The notes below the pieces were generated by a model. The model did no database searches. It saw only the letters and a program-made list of their open reading frames with translations, and had not been told where the DNA came from. From Halosegnis longus (GTDB lineage Archaea > Halobacteriota > Halobacteria > Halobacteriales > Haloarculaceae): DNA of 64,000 bases. The position numbers and the translations under genes were made by a program. This document shows, piece after piece, positions 24,394 to 33,147 of this stretch (the stretch's first letter is position 1; each line of letters opens with the position of its first letter). Location: positions 2,108,001 to 2,172,000 of the forward strand of contig NZ_QKNW01000001.1 of assembly GCF_009663395.1 (NCBI RefSeq). The letters run 5' to 3'.

Positions 24394-25110
24394 TCACTCC
24401 ACCTCGAAGCGAATCCGCTCTTCCCCCGCGCCGGCGCTTTCTCGCTCCGTAATCTCCACTGCACCGATGTCACCCGTCTGTTCGACGTGCGTTCCCGCAC
24501 AGGCCGTGCGGTCGAAGATACCGTCTTCTCCGTCGATTTCGACGATTCTGAGCTCGGTTATCGACTCGGGAAGGAGTTCGATGCGGGTGCGTTCCGGGTC
24601 GAGTTCGGATTCTGCCGTCTCGCGGTCGAGAGTGTACCACCGAACGCCGCGGTCGGCCTCGACGTGCGCGTTCATCTGAGCTTCGATGTCCGCGAGGTCG
24701 GTCTCGTCGAATCGGTCGTAGGCCGCATCGAGTCGGGCGTAGTCGGTGTAAATCTGATTGCCGCGGGTCGGGGCGTCGTACTCGTCGAGCAGTATCGCCG
24801 AAAGGAGATGCTGGGCGGTGTGGTATCGCGTTAGCGTGTCTCGCCGCTCGGCGTCGATGGCTCCGGTGACGACCGCACCTTCGGCGGGTGGCTCGCCGGT
24901 GACCCGGTGGTAGATAGTATCTGACTTCTGTACGTCGGTGACGGTCCACTCGCGGTCGTCGGTCGCGAGCGTACCGTGGTCTGCCGGCTGGCCGCCGCCC
25001 TCCGGATAGAAGTGCGTCCGGTCGAGGACGACTCGGTCGTCGAGGCTGCGTTCGACGGTCGCCTCGAAGCGGCGCGTGTCCGAGGAATCGAGATACAGCG
25101 CGTCGGTCAT
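24394..25110 (-). CDS. alaX: Alanyl-tRNA editing protein AlaX (class II-type)
   Basis: A 238-aa AlaRS-editing homologue. It has an N-terminal beta-barrel with the Gly-rich FYPEGGGQPADHG, the zinc-site motif H-x3-H at residues 97-101 (RYHTAQHLLS) and the second half of the site CAGTH at 204-208. It hydrolyses mischarged Ser-tRNA(Ala). Start at ATG 25110, with a CTTGATACCC element about 27 nt upstream on the minus strand. Longer readings from 25260 lose the haloarchaeal composition. Confidence 0.93.
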   Translation of the reverse strand: MTDALYLDSSDTRRFEATVERSLDDRVVLDRTHFYPEGGGQPADHGTLATDDREWTVTDVQKSDTIYHRVTGEPPAEGAVVTGAIDAERRDTLTRYHTAQHLLSAILLDEYDAPTRGNQIYTDYARLDAAYDRFDETDLADIEAQMNAHVEADRGVRWYTLDRETAESELDPERTRIELLPESITELRIVEIDGEDGIFDRTACAGTHVEQTGDIGAVEITERESAGAGEERIRFEVE

Positions 25111-25219
25111 ACCGGAACACGGGGCGCGACGGGTATCAAGCCTGTCGTAACGCTGAATAGACGCACTCGCCTGTGTACAGGTAAGATGATTATCGTCCGC
25201 TCTATTCGACGTTTCAGAG

Positions 25220-25924
25220 GTGACCGGGATGGGTGTTGAGATACAGGAAAACCCCGTCACGGACGAGGAGTTCGAGGAGATGGCCGGATTCGTGCACGAT
25301 TATCTCGCGGCGTCGGTCGAGACCGAACAGGAGGGCGGACGGATGCGCTGGTACCCGTGGCACTCCGCCGAGTACCGGTTCAACCACATCCGCAACGTGA
25401 CGAGCATCGCCCGCCACATTGCCCGCGAGGAGGGCGCAAACGAGGACGTGACCCGCGTCGCGGCCATCTTCCACGACGTTGCGAAGCTGGAGGCCGACCA
25501 GGACGAACACGCCGAGGTCGGCGCGAACATCGCCCGGCAGTATCTGGAGTCGCACGGCGACTACCCCGACTCGTTCATCGACCAGGTGTGTGGCGCGGTT
25601 CGCGACCACTCGTTCCAGGGAGACCTGCGCGACGTGCCACTGGAGGCGCGGTGTCTGATGGAGGCCGACCTGCTCGATAAGGTCGGTGCGAACGGGACGA
25701 TGCTGATGTTGCTCCGGATGGGGTACGAGGCCCGAACGCACATGGACGCCAACGAGATGGTTGGCCGCGTGCTCGAACGCGGTGAGGACGCCGTCGCGCG
25801 CATCGTCTCCGACACTGCCGAGTCGATCGCTCACCAGCGGCTCAAGCGCGTCCGGTGGTTCAAGGAGTGGCTCGAAGCCGAAATCGCTGAGATGGAGCGC
25901 ATCGAGACGCCCATCGACGGCTAA
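25220..25924 (+). CDS. HD-domain metal-dependent phosphohydrolase (YfbR/RelA-HD-like)
   Basis: A 234-aa protein (231 aa from the in-frame ATG at 25229). It has the HD pattern FNHIRNVTSIARHIA, AAIFHDVAKLEAD and a distal Asp in MEADLLDKVGANG. The substrate is unknown; small HD proteins of this type act on nucleotides or other phosphate esters. A TTATCG element around 25190-25195 is about 28 nt before the GTG at 25220, making a leaderless GTG start possible. It converges with the LysE gene, overlapping 4 nt. Confidence 0.8.
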   Translation: MTGMGVEIQENPVTDEEFEEMAGFVHDYLAASVETEQEGGRMRWYPWHSAEYRFNHIRNVTSIARHIAREEGANEDVTRVAAIFHDVAKLEADQDEHAEVGANIARQYLESHGDYPDSFIDQVCGAVRDHSFQGDLRDVPLEARCLMEADLLDKVGANGTMLMLLRMGYEARTHMDANEMVGRVLERGEDAVARIVSDTAESIAHQRLKRVRWFKEWLEAEIAEMERIETPIDG

Positions 25925-26595
25925 ATCAGTCCGAGCGTCGCGGTGCCGTCGTAGAGGAAGTAACAGCCGAACCCGGCAAGCACCGCGGCCGAGAGATACG
26001 CGACGACCGGCGCGAGCGCGTCGATGCGTGCCTTCGCCGCCGCGAGCGCGGCCGGAAACGCCGTCACCCAGAGACCGATACCCGCAAACAGTCCGACGAG
26101 CAGCGCGGGCGACCCCGTCTCGACGACGAGAACGCCCGCGAGCGACGCCGACGCCTCCGCGAGCACGTCGATGCGTCCAGGTTCGAGTAGCCCGACGCCG
26201 ACCGTGAGCCAGAAGACGATCTGGTAGGGGTTCGTCAACGCGAGGACGAACGCCTTCTGGAAGCCTTTCCCTTCTGCCGGTGCCGTCTCACCAGTGTAGG
26301 TATCCTGTACGTCCTCGATTGCGCCGTAGGCGTAATACAGCATGAGACACCCCCCGACGAGAACCATCACCCCTCGAAGCCGCTGGAACTGCTCGATGAA
26401 CGTGACGACGCCGAACAGAGCGAGCAGGAAGAAGACGAAGTCGGCGGTCGCCGCGCCGAGTCCCGCGCGTGCGCCGGCGAGTCGCCCACGGACGACGGCC
26501 TCCTCGGCGATGACGGCGTTCATCGGGCCGGGCGGCGCAGCGAGCGCCAGACCGAACACCATCCCGGCGAGCAGCGAGACGACGGTGTCTATCAC
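25921..26595 (-). CDS. LysE-family amino-acid exporter
   Basis: A 224-aa membrane protein with six hydrophobic helices. It has the LysE/RhtB family signature near the N-terminus (LALAAPPGPMNAVIAEEAV) and, in the middle, ALTNPYQIVFWLTVGVGL. It probably exports an amino acid or related metabolite. The GTG at 26595 is preferred to the longer reading because a T-rich TTTTTAC element lies about 25 nt upstream on the minus strand. Substrate not deducible. Confidence 0.85.
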   Translation of the reverse strand: MIDTVVSLLAGMVFGLALAAPPGPMNAVIAEEAVVRGRLAGARAGLGAATADFVFFLLALFGVVTFIEQFQRLRGVMVLVGGCLMLYYAYGAIEDVQDTYTGETAPAEGKGFQKAFVLALTNPYQIVFWLTVGVGLLEPGRIDVLAEASASLAGVLVVETGSPALLVGLFAGIGLWVTAFPAALAAAKARIDALAPVVAYLSAAVLAGFGCYFLYDGTATLGLI

Positions 26596-26639
26596 GACGG
26601 GTCGAATGACGACAGCAGTAAAAACAGTTCGTATCTGCG

Positions 26640-28010
26640 TCAGTACTTCGCTTCCGCGCCGGTCTTCGCGTACACGTCGTCCATGATGGCGTCGCGTTCG
26701 GCCCGCCACGACGCGATACCGGCCGGCGAGTCGGGGTACGACTCGTAGTGGTCGAGCAGCCGGTCGGCGAGTCCCTTCGTCTGGTAGAGGTCGTAGACGG
26801 TGTCGAGGTGGCCGCGTGCCTTCCAGGCGGTCTTGATCGCGAGGGGAATCGACATTCCCGACGAACCGGAGTAGAGGGCGTTCGCAATCTGCTCGCCGGG
26901 AATGACGCCGGCGAGGGCGGTCAGGTCGTCGATACCGTTTGCCATCGCGAAGATGTTGTACACGTCGAGGGCCGCATACCGCGCGCCGAAGTGGTCCATC
27001 ACCTTGGTGTTGTACTCCCAGAGTTCATCCTCGTCGCCGACGGCGTCGTGCTCGATGGCGTGCATCGCCTGCTCTGCGGCGTACTTGCCGGCGTAGGCGG
27101 CACCGGCGATACCACCGCCGGAAATCGGGTTGACGTGCGCGGCCGAGTCGCCGGCGGCGATGTACCCCGGCGCGGTCGCAGAATCGTAGGTCCGACGGGT
27201 CGGCAGCGCCGCGCCGAGCTTGTCTTTCACCTCTGCGCCCTCGAACTCGGGGCGCTTGCTGATGTCTTCGCGCAGATCCTGGACGAGCTTCATCGGTTCC
27301 TCGCTCATCTGGAACCCGAGTCCGACGTTGATTTCGGTCGGCGTGCGCGGGAAGTACCAGAGATAGCCGGCAGACCGCTTGGTCGGCTTGAGCACGAGCG
27401 CGTCGTCCCACTCGACCGGCTCCTCCACTTCGAGGACCTCGCGGTACGCGGAGGAGAACTGCGAGTAGCGGACGTTCGTGTCGAAGGTCGCCTCGGAGAA
27501 GTCGGCCTTGTCCTGCAGGATGGAGAGAGCCCCTGCGCCGTCGATGACCATCTCGGCCTCGTAGGTAATCGGCTCTCCCTTCCGGCGACCGGTGAAGCCG
27601 GTGACGCGGCCGTCTTCCTGTGTCACGTCCTGCACGACGGTGTCGTAGTGGAACTCGACGCCGGCGTCGGCGGCCGTTTCGAGGAGGATACGACCGTACT
27701 TGTAGCGGTCGATGACGGCCAGCTCTCCGGGAACTGGGATGTCGAGCTCGACGCCCTGACTCGGGGCCTCGAAGCGACCGTGGTCCACGTCAGTGTTGGT
27801 GAAGGCGGGTTCGAGCGCCGACTTCGGAATCGCCTCGGGGAACTTGTTTGCGCCCTTCAGGGCGTCACCACAGGCGATGTGGCCGGCCTCCTGCTCGTCT
27901 TTCCGCTCGACGATGACAGTGTCGTAGCCGGCCCGTGCGAGCGTCGTCGCGGCATAACAGCCGCTCGTGCCCGCACCGACGATTGCGACATCGGCGGTGT
28001 GCGTACTCAT
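26640..28010 (-). CDS. Geranylgeranyl reductase-family flavoprotein
   Basis: A 456-aa FAD-dependent reductase: Rossmann DVAIVGAGTSGCYAATTL at the N-terminus, a middle GAGALSI region, and the second FAD motif AAGDSAAHVNPISGGGIAGA. The family saturates the geranylgeranyl chains of archaeal lipids or reduces other prenyl groups. It is one of two such genes in the window (see 45457). Start ATG 28010, with GTTTTAGCC about 25 nt upstream on the minus strand. It is divergent from a 2Fe-2S ferredoxin that is a plausible electron donor (inference). Confidence 0.85.
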   Translation of the reverse strand: MSTHTADVAIVGAGTSGCYAATTLARAGYDTVIVERKDEQEAGHIACGDALKGANKFPEAIPKSALEPAFTNTDVDHGRFEAPSQGVELDIPVPGELAVIDRYKYGRILLETAADAGVEFHYDTVVQDVTQEDGRVTGFTGRRKGEPITYEAEMVIDGAGALSILQDKADFSEATFDTNVRYSQFSSAYREVLEVEEPVEWDDALVLKPTKRSAGYLWYFPRTPTEINVGLGFQMSEEPMKLVQDLREDISKRPEFEGAEVKDKLGAALPTRRTYDSATAPGYIAAGDSAAHVNPISGGGIAGAAYAGKYAAEQAMHAIEHDAVGDEDELWEYNTKVMDHFGARYAALDVYNIFAMANGIDDLTALAGVIPGEQIANALYSGSSGMSIPLAIKTAWKARGHLDTVYDLYQTKGLADRLLDHYESYPDSPAGIASWRAERDAIMDDVYAKTGAEAKY

Positions 28011-28103
28011 TATCCCTTCTGGCGACCGGACGGCTAAAACTCTTTTCAGGCGGGGCGGAACGCGTCGGTAAAGAGTTTTGAGGTAACTCGCCGTACCCCA
28101 GTT

Positions 28104-28442
28104 ATGACCGAGTACACCGTGGAGTTCGTCGGCACCGGCGAGACGATTACCTGCTCCGAGACGGAGACCATCCTCTCGCGGTGTCTGGAGGAGGGTATCG
28201 CACAGGAGTACTCCTGTCGCGTCGGCATGTGTCTGGCCTGTACGGCCAAGATTCACGACGGTGAGGTCGAACAGACCATCGTCGAGAAGCGCGGCTTCAC
28301 GGAGGAGGAAGCCGAGGAGTACGCACTCACCTGCATGGCGCGCCCGAAATCTGACCTGAAACTCGAACGCGGCGTCTACCCGCCGAGCATCGAGAACGAC
28401 GCCGCGACGGGAGAGGCCGGCTCCGCGTTCGCCGACGACTAA
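28104..28442 (+). CDS. Plant-type [2Fe-2S] ferredoxin
   Basis: A 112-aa ferredoxin with Cys38, Cys43, Cys46 and Cys77 in the C-x4-C-x2-C-x30-C pattern (YSCRVGMCLACTA and LTCMARP). It lacks the long N-terminal acidic extension of the major haloarchaeal ferredoxin, so it is probably an accessory electron carrier. It is divergently paired with the geranylgeranyl reductase-like flavoprotein and converges with the amidase gene (4-nt overlap). Confidence 0.93.
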   Translation: MTEYTVEFVGTGETITCSETETILSRCLEEGIAQEYSCRVGMCLACTAKIHDGEVEQTIVEKRGFTEEEAEEYALTCMARPKSDLKLERGVYPPSIENDAATGEAGSAFADD

Positions 28443-29881
28443 CTATCCGGATAGGCGTCGAGCCACGGATTCGCCCGCTCGAACGCCCGTGCCGTCGCGA
28501 GCAACTGTTTTTCCGTGTAGCGGTTGCCGACCAACTGCAGGCCGACCGGGAGCCCGTCGTCGGTCAGTCCCGCGGGGACGGAGACGACCGGGTGGCCGGT
28601 GACGTTGAACACCCACGGGAGCGACCAGTCGGTGAGCGTGCCGTTCGCGGGTTCGCCGGCGATCTCGGTCGGGTCGTCTTCTTCGAGCGGGAAGGGAGGC
28701 ACTGCGAGCGTGGGACAGACCAGCGCGTCGTGGTCGCCGATAGCGGCTTCGATTGCCTCGTACATCGCCGTCCGGACGACGTTCTGGGCGTTGTGCTCGA
28801 CGGCGTCGTGACCCTCGCCGAGCGCGATGGTCGCGAGCAGCGACGACGACACGTCGTCGGCGTGCTCGCCGGCGAGGTCGATACCGTACTCCCGCTCGAC
28901 GTTCTCCGCGAGCGTGGCGAACTTCGCCGTCGCCTGCAGCGAGAACGCGTGATTCAGGTCGCCCTTCGACGGTCCGTCGACGCCGACCGTCTCGACGGTC
29001 GCTCCGTCGTTCTCGACGGCGTCGAGTGCACGCTCCACCTGCTCAGAGACGGCATCCTCGATGGTGAACAGTCCGCCGAGGTCGGAGGCGTACGCGAGTG
29101 ATACGTCGGTCGTCGCCGTCTCTACTGCCGCGTGGTACCCCCCGTCCGTCGGGACCGAGAAGGGGTCGCGGTCGTCCTGTCCGGCCACCACGTCAAGCAT
29201 GACCGCGAGGTCCTCGACGGTCCGTGCCATCGGTCCCGTCACGCCCGTCGGGGTGTGCGAGGAGAACGTGTCGATGCCCGAGCCGTTGGGCACGAGTCCG
29301 AACGAGGGCTTCACGCTGGCGACGTGACAACAGGAGGCCGGGACGCGCAGCGAGCCGCCCACGTCCGAGCCGGTGGCGATCGTCGCCAGTCCGTCGGCAA
29401 GCGCCGCGGCGGACCCGCCGGAGGAGCCGCCCGCGATGCGGTCGGGGGCAAAGGGCGTCCCGGTCGCGCCGACGAGCTTGTTGTCGGTCCGCGGCTTGTG
29501 ACCGAACTCCGGCGTGTTCGTCTTCCCGAGGACGATAGCTCCCGCGGCTTCGAGCCGTTCGGTGATGATCGCGTCCTCGTCGGCAATGTGGTCTGCGAAC
29601 GGCTTCGCACCGAACGTCGTCCGGACGCCTGCCTTGTGGGCGTAGAGGTCTTTTAGTGCGAGCGGAACGCCGTGGAGCGGACCGAGGTCCTCCCCGGCCT
29701 CGGCCGCTGTCTCGGCGCTCGCTGCGGCCTCGCGTGCCTCGTCTTCGATGACCGTCACGTAGGCGTTCGTGCGGTCGTTGCGCTCCTCGATACGGGCCAG
29801 CATCTCCTCGACCAGTGCTACCGGCGAGATGTCGCCGGCCTTCACGCCCTCGGCGATCTCCACTGCACTTCGCGTGTCCAT
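28439..29881 (-). CDS. Amidase (amidase-signature family)
   Basis: A 480-aa protein with the Ser-Ser-Lys triad of the amidase signature family: Lys in GVPLALKDLYA, cis-Ser and nucleophile Ser in GGSSGGSAAALADGLATIATGSDVGGS. Full family length, with no GatB or GatC neighbour, so it is more likely a stand-alone amidase than GatA; GatA cannot be fully excluded. A TTAGTTACC element about 25 nt upstream of ATG 29881 supports the start. Confidence 0.87.
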   Translation of the reverse strand: MDTRSAVEIAEGVKAGDISPVALVEEMLARIEERNDRTNAYVTVIEDEAREAAASAETAAEAGEDLGPLHGVPLALKDLYAHKAGVRTTFGAKPFADHIADEDAIITERLEAAGAIVLGKTNTPEFGHKPRTDNKLVGATGTPFAPDRIAGGSSGGSAAALADGLATIATGSDVGGSLRVPASCCHVASVKPSFGLVPNGSGIDTFSSHTPTGVTGPMARTVEDLAVMLDVVAGQDDRDPFSVPTDGGYHAAVETATTDVSLAYASDLGGLFTIEDAVSEQVERALDAVENDGATVETVGVDGPSKGDLNHAFSLQATAKFATLAENVEREYGIDLAGEHADDVSSSLLATIALGEGHDAVEHNAQNVVRTAMYEAIEAAIGDHDALVCPTLAVPPFPLEEDDPTEIAGEPANGTLTDWSLPWVFNVTGHPVVSVPAGLTDDGLPVGLQLVGNRYTEKQLLATARAFERANPWLDAYPDS

Positions 29882-30070
29882 GTCGCCCGAGTCACAGAGC
29901 GGTAACTAAGCAGTTGTGCCGGGCGAGCAGGCGGCGGCCGCCGTGGTGCGCGTGCCACGCTCGGCCCCCGGCGGGACCGGTGGTCTCGCGACCGTCGGAC
30001 GCACCACGCTACTGGTCAGCGCACGGGCTGTGTGGCCGCGGTATGTAACAAAAATCTGTGTCTCGACCCG

Positions 30071-31132
30071 TCAGTCGTCTGCCGGTTCGGCGGCCTCGTC
30101 GAGGTCGACCGGCGGGGCCGCGGCCTCGGCGTTGTGCTCGCGGGCGCGAGCGCGGAGCTCCTCCGAGATGCCGGGGGCGGCCGACTGCTCGATGTCGCCG
30201 CCCTGTGCTTCGATGTCGTCGAGCGACATCGGGAAGGTGCGGAGGTCGTAGTGGTTCTGGATGCCACAGCGGGCACCCTCACCCATCGCGGTCGGAATCT
30301 GGTTGTGGCCCGGCGTGATGTCGCCGACGGCGAAGACGCCATCGGCGGTGGTCTTCCCGTGGTCGTCGACGGCGATGGTGCCGTCGTCGTTGAGTTCGGC
30401 CCCGAGCTTCTCGGCCAGCGCGGTGTTGTAGTCGCTGCCGTACATCGGGAAGCCGCCGCGGTACTCGCGGGTCTCCCCGTCCGCGAAGGTGAACGATTCG
30501 AGCCAGCCGTCCTCGCCTTTCTCCATCGACTCGATCTCCTCGTGGACCACGTCGACGGGGTGGGCAGCGAGCTGGCGGTCGGTCTCGTCGCTCCACTCCG
30601 GCTCGTCGCCGCGGGTGAGCAGGTCGACCTCGTCGGTGAAGTTCAGCATAATCATGGCGACCTTCGCGGCTGCCTCGCCGGTTCCCATCACGAAGACGGG
30701 CTGGTCCACGAACATGTACGCGTCACAGTGGAGACACCAGTGTAGGCCGCGTCCCGTTCGAGGGAGCGGCGGGTCCGGTCGCACGTCGGAGAAGCCGGTC
30801 GCGAGCACGACGTGTTCGGTGACGACCGAGAGGTTGCCGGCGGTCACGTCGAAGCGACCGTCTTCGCGGCGCTCGATGTCGCTCACGAAGTCCTGGTGGT
30901 AGTCGGCCCCGTACTCCTCAATCTGCTCGCGCGCGGTCTGTAGGAACTCGTTGCCACTCGTCTCCTCGGAAACCCCGATGACGTTGTGGGTGTCGAGCAT
31001 CATCGCGGCACGGCCGCCTCCGCGATTGATCATCGCGGTGTCGTGGCCCAGCCGCGTCGTGTAGAGCGCCGTCGTGAGACCCGCCGGCCCGCCGCCGACG
31101 ACCGTCACTTCGTACTCCGCTGTGTCGGACAT
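30071..31132 (-). CDS. Thioredoxin reductase-like NAD(P)/FAD oxidoreductase
   Basis: A 353-aa flavoprotein. FAD-binding TVVGGGPAGLTTALY is followed by a CxxC-type centre (HWCLHCDAY), a second nucleotide motif around FVMGTGEAAAKVA and the C-terminal FAD loop DGVFAVGDITPG. It has an extra C-terminal tail of about 45 residues after the usual end, so it differs from canonical TrxB. It is probably a thiol or ferredoxin/thioredoxin-type reductase. A GTTATGG element 26 nt upstream on the minus strand supports ATG 31132. A T5 run at about 30049-30053 may be its terminator. Confidence 0.8.
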   Translation of the reverse strand: MSDTAEYEVTVVGGGPAGLTTALYTTRLGHDTAMINRGGGRAAMMLDTHNVIGVSEETSGNEFLQTAREQIEEYGADYHQDFVSDIERREDGRFDVTAGNLSVVTEHVVLATGFSDVRPDPPLPRTGRGLHWCLHCDAYMFVDQPVFVMGTGEAAAKVAMIMLNFTDEVDLLTRGDEPEWSDETDRQLAAHPVDVVHEEIESMEKGEDGWLESFTFADGETREYRGGFPMYGSDYNTALAEKLGAELNDDGTIAVDDHGKTTADGVFAVGDITPGHNQIPTAMGEGARCGIQNHYDLRTFPMSLDDIEAQGGDIEQSAAPGISEELRARAREHNAEAAAPPVDLDEAAEPADD

Positions 31133-31210
31133 ACAGTACGTACGTCTGGGGGAACCATAACTTCAATGTGAGTCGGCGGTAACCGACTGTCTCTCGAATC
31201 TGTTAGCTAC

Positions 31211-31242
31211 GAACCCGCTGATTTCGCGGGGTAGCGGGGTTC
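31211..31242. repeat. Imperfect hairpin in the gap between the flavoprotein gene and the next operon
   Basis: GAACCCGCT (31211-31219) pairs with AGCGGGGTTC (31233-31242) with one bulged G, around a 13-nt centre. It lies in the 245-bp divergent gap. A perfect 10-bp palindrome TATGTACATA follows at 31296-31305. Either could be a protein-binding site; no function is shown. Confidence 0.35.
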
Positions 31243-31330
31243 ACGCGCTCGTCCGACGTGTCTACTGTCAGAAAGATTTACAAGCCGAGAGATTATATGT
31301 ACATAGTCCGTACTGTAGGGTAGACCCAGC

Positions 31331-31381
31331 ATGAAGGAGCAGGGACCCACATTACTGGCTTATCGGGGGAATCAACGATGA
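31331..31381 (+). CDS. Micro-ORF (16 codons) coupled to the downstream unknown gene
   Basis: ATG 31331 opens MKEQGPTLLAYRGNQR, and its TGA overlaps the ATG of the next gene (ATGA). A TATA-like element (TATATGTACATA, 31294-31305) lies about 30 nt upstream, so this ATG is the first start codon of the transcript. This is the third such case in the window. Translation is inferred. Confidence 0.35.
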   Translation: MKEQGPTLLAYRGNQR

Positions 31382-32028
31382 ACAGTCGCGTATTCCGACT
31401 TCATTCCACGCTCGAACTGCCGTTGGATGACGTCCACGAGTTCTTCGAGGAAACCGACCTTCCGGTCGAAATCGAGGACATCGAGATTACTCGTCGAAAC
31501 AACACTCTCATTGTCAAGGCCGTCTCCGCCGAGGACAATATCTCCAAGTACACGCCAACTGCCCAGCTGAAAGCCAGCATCGCTGAAAATCGCGTGTACG
31601 AAAACGAGGACGGCGAGTGGGTCGAGGAGCCGCCCGAGGAGGCACAGCCCGGCTTCGGTGGCGGAAGCAGTAGCAGCAGTAGCAGCAGCGGCGACAGCCC
31701 CTCTTGGGGGTCGCTCGCTCAAGCAGAGGAGGAAGAGGAGCCGGAAATCAACTCCAAACTCCGCGAGTACGCCTGCTTCAAGGGCGACCGCGAGACCGTG
31801 CTCCAGAACACAGCGCTCCAGTACCCGATGTTCGAGGTGCTGTGTGACCTTGCCCGCTACGCCGAGCGTGGTGAACTGACGGCCATCGCCGCCGTCGACG
31901 ACACGCTCGAAGCCCACCGCATCGTCGAGGGCGAAGACCGCGCCGCGACCATCGAAATCGTCGAGGACCCGCGCGAGCGCGAGGCCGAAAACACGGTGCA
32001 GTGGCGCGACAACAAGTTCATCAACTGA
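31378..32028 (+). CDS. Haloarchaeal protein of unknown function with Ser-rich linker
   Basis: A 216-aa acidic protein. The N-terminal alpha/beta domain (residues 1-70, containing TLELPLDDVHEFFEE) is followed by a Gly/Ser linker with a run of eight Ser. The C-terminal domain begins INSKLREYACFKGDRETVLQN and looks helical. No catalytic motif was recognised. It follows a 16-codon micro-ORF with ATGA overlap. A T-rich stretch (GATTTTTCAC at 32043-32052) just after the stop may terminate it. Confidence 0.65.
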   Translation: MNSRVFRLHSTLELPLDDVHEFFEETDLPVEIEDIEITRRNNTLIVKAVSAEDNISKYTPTAQLKASIAENRVYENEDGEWVEEPPEEAQPGFGGGSSSSSSSSGDSPSWGSLAQAEEEEEPEINSKLREYACFKGDRETVLQNTALQYPMFEVLCDLARYAERGELTAIAAVDDTLEAHRIVEGEDRAATIEIVEDPREREAENTVQWRDNKFIN

Positions 32029-32103
32029 ACCGCTCCCTTCTCCGATTTTTCACGCTCCCCGACAGCGCCGGAACCGTCGTAACCCGAAAGAGGTTTTTGC
32101 CTC

Positions 32104-32119
32104 TAATTAGATGTAATTA
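32104..32119. promoter_or_regulatory. AT-rich inverted repeat at the start of the CysD-like gene
   Basis: TAATTA-GATG-TAATTA lies between a TATA-like GGTTTTTGCC (32092-32101) and the ATG at 32125. It covers the expected start-site region of a leaderless transcript. Its extreme AT content stands out in a GC-rich genome and suggests a repressor site. The repressor is unknown. Confidence 0.45.
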
Positions 32120-32124
32120 CCAGG

Positions 32125-33096
32125 ATGACAGAGTTTCCGGAGTACCTGAACGTCGATTACACCGACGGCGAAGGCGAGGACCCAGAGGATTACCCGAACA
32201 TCGAAGACAAGCTCCAGAAGGCGCTCGACGTGGTCGAGACGGGCCTGCGCGAGTACGAGAACCCGGCCGTGATGTGGACCGGCGGCAAAGACTCCACGCT
32301 CACGCTCTACTTCGTGAAGGAGGTCGTCGAGCAGTACGACGACATCGAGATGCCGCCCGCGGTGTTCATCGACCACTTCCAGCACTTCGATGAACTCATC
32401 GAGTTCGCCGAGCGGTGGGCAGACCGGTGGGACATCGACCTGAAGTACGCCCGCAACGACGACGTGGGCAACTACGTCGACGCCAACGGGCTCACGCCCG
32501 GCGACGACATCCCGGTCGATGAGCTCTCCGAGCACAACCAACACCACATCCGCAACATCCTCGAGTACGAGGAGGACACGTTCCCGTTCCTGCTGGACAC
32601 CTACGTCGGCAACCACCTCCTCAAGACGGTCGCGCTGAACGACACGCTCGAATCCGAGGGTATCGACGGCATTATCTCGGGCATCCGCTGGGACGAACAG
32701 GACGCCCGCGCGGACGAGACGTTCTTCTCGCCGCGCCACGACCCGGACATCTACCCGCCCCACGACCGCATCCAGCCCATCCTGCAGTTCAAGGAAGCCG
32801 ACGTGTGGCAGGCGTTCTGGTACTTCGTCGTCCCCGAGACGGTCGACGGCTACCCGGACGACGGCTACGTGCCCCAGAGCTTCGACGACCTCCCGAACGA
32901 CCTCACCCACGAGGATATCCCGGTGTCGCCGAAGTACTTCGCGGGCTTCCGCTCGCTCGGCTCCGAGATCTCGACCGACAAGTCCGCCGAGGAGCCGGCG
33001 TGGCTCCAGGACATGGAGAACACGACCGAGCGCGCAGGCCGCGCACAGGACAAAGAGGACCTGATGGGCCGGCTGCGCGACCTCGGCTACATGTAA
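32125..33096 (+). CDS. CysD-like PP-loop nucleotidyltransferase-family protein (cysteine-free)
   Basis: A 323-aa adenine-nucleotide alpha hydrolase with PP-loop MWTGGKDSTLT and the motif GIRWDEQDARADETFFSPR, which resembles the RRDEEKSRAKER stretch of CysD (ATP sulfurylase small subunit). A second shared region is HDRIQPILQFKEADVWQAFW. There is no cysteine in the whole protein, so the catalytic Cys of PAPS/APS reductases (ECGLH) is missing and a reductase role is unlikely. No cysN-type GTPase is adjacent. It probably adenylates sulfate or another oxyanion; the substrate is inferred. Confidence 0.75.
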   Translation: MTEFPEYLNVDYTDGEGEDPEDYPNIEDKLQKALDVVETGLREYENPAVMWTGGKDSTLTLYFVKEVVEQYDDIEMPPAVFIDHFQHFDELIEFAERWADRWDIDLKYARNDDVGNYVDANGLTPGDDIPVDELSEHNQHHIRNILEYEEDTFPFLLDTYVGNHLLKTVALNDTLESEGIDGIISGIRWDEQDARADETFFSPRHDPDIYPPHDRIQPILQFKEADVWQAFWYFVVPETVDGYPDDGYVPQSFDDLPNDLTHEDIPVSPKYFAGFRSLGSEISTDKSAEEPAWLQDMENTTERAGRAQDKEDLMGRLRDLGYM

Positions 33097-33147
33097 AACG
33101 CGGGCAGTCAGCTTCTCAGTTCTGTTTCCGACCGGATATCGACGGCC

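Noticed and set aside
28439-29881. GatA subunit of an amidotransferase
   Set aside because: No gatB or gatC nearby and the gene stands alone; a general amidase is the safer call.
32125-33096. PAPS reductase assignment for the PP-loop protein
   Set aside because: The protein has no cysteine and so lacks the catalytic ECGLH-type residue; CysD-like motifs fit better.
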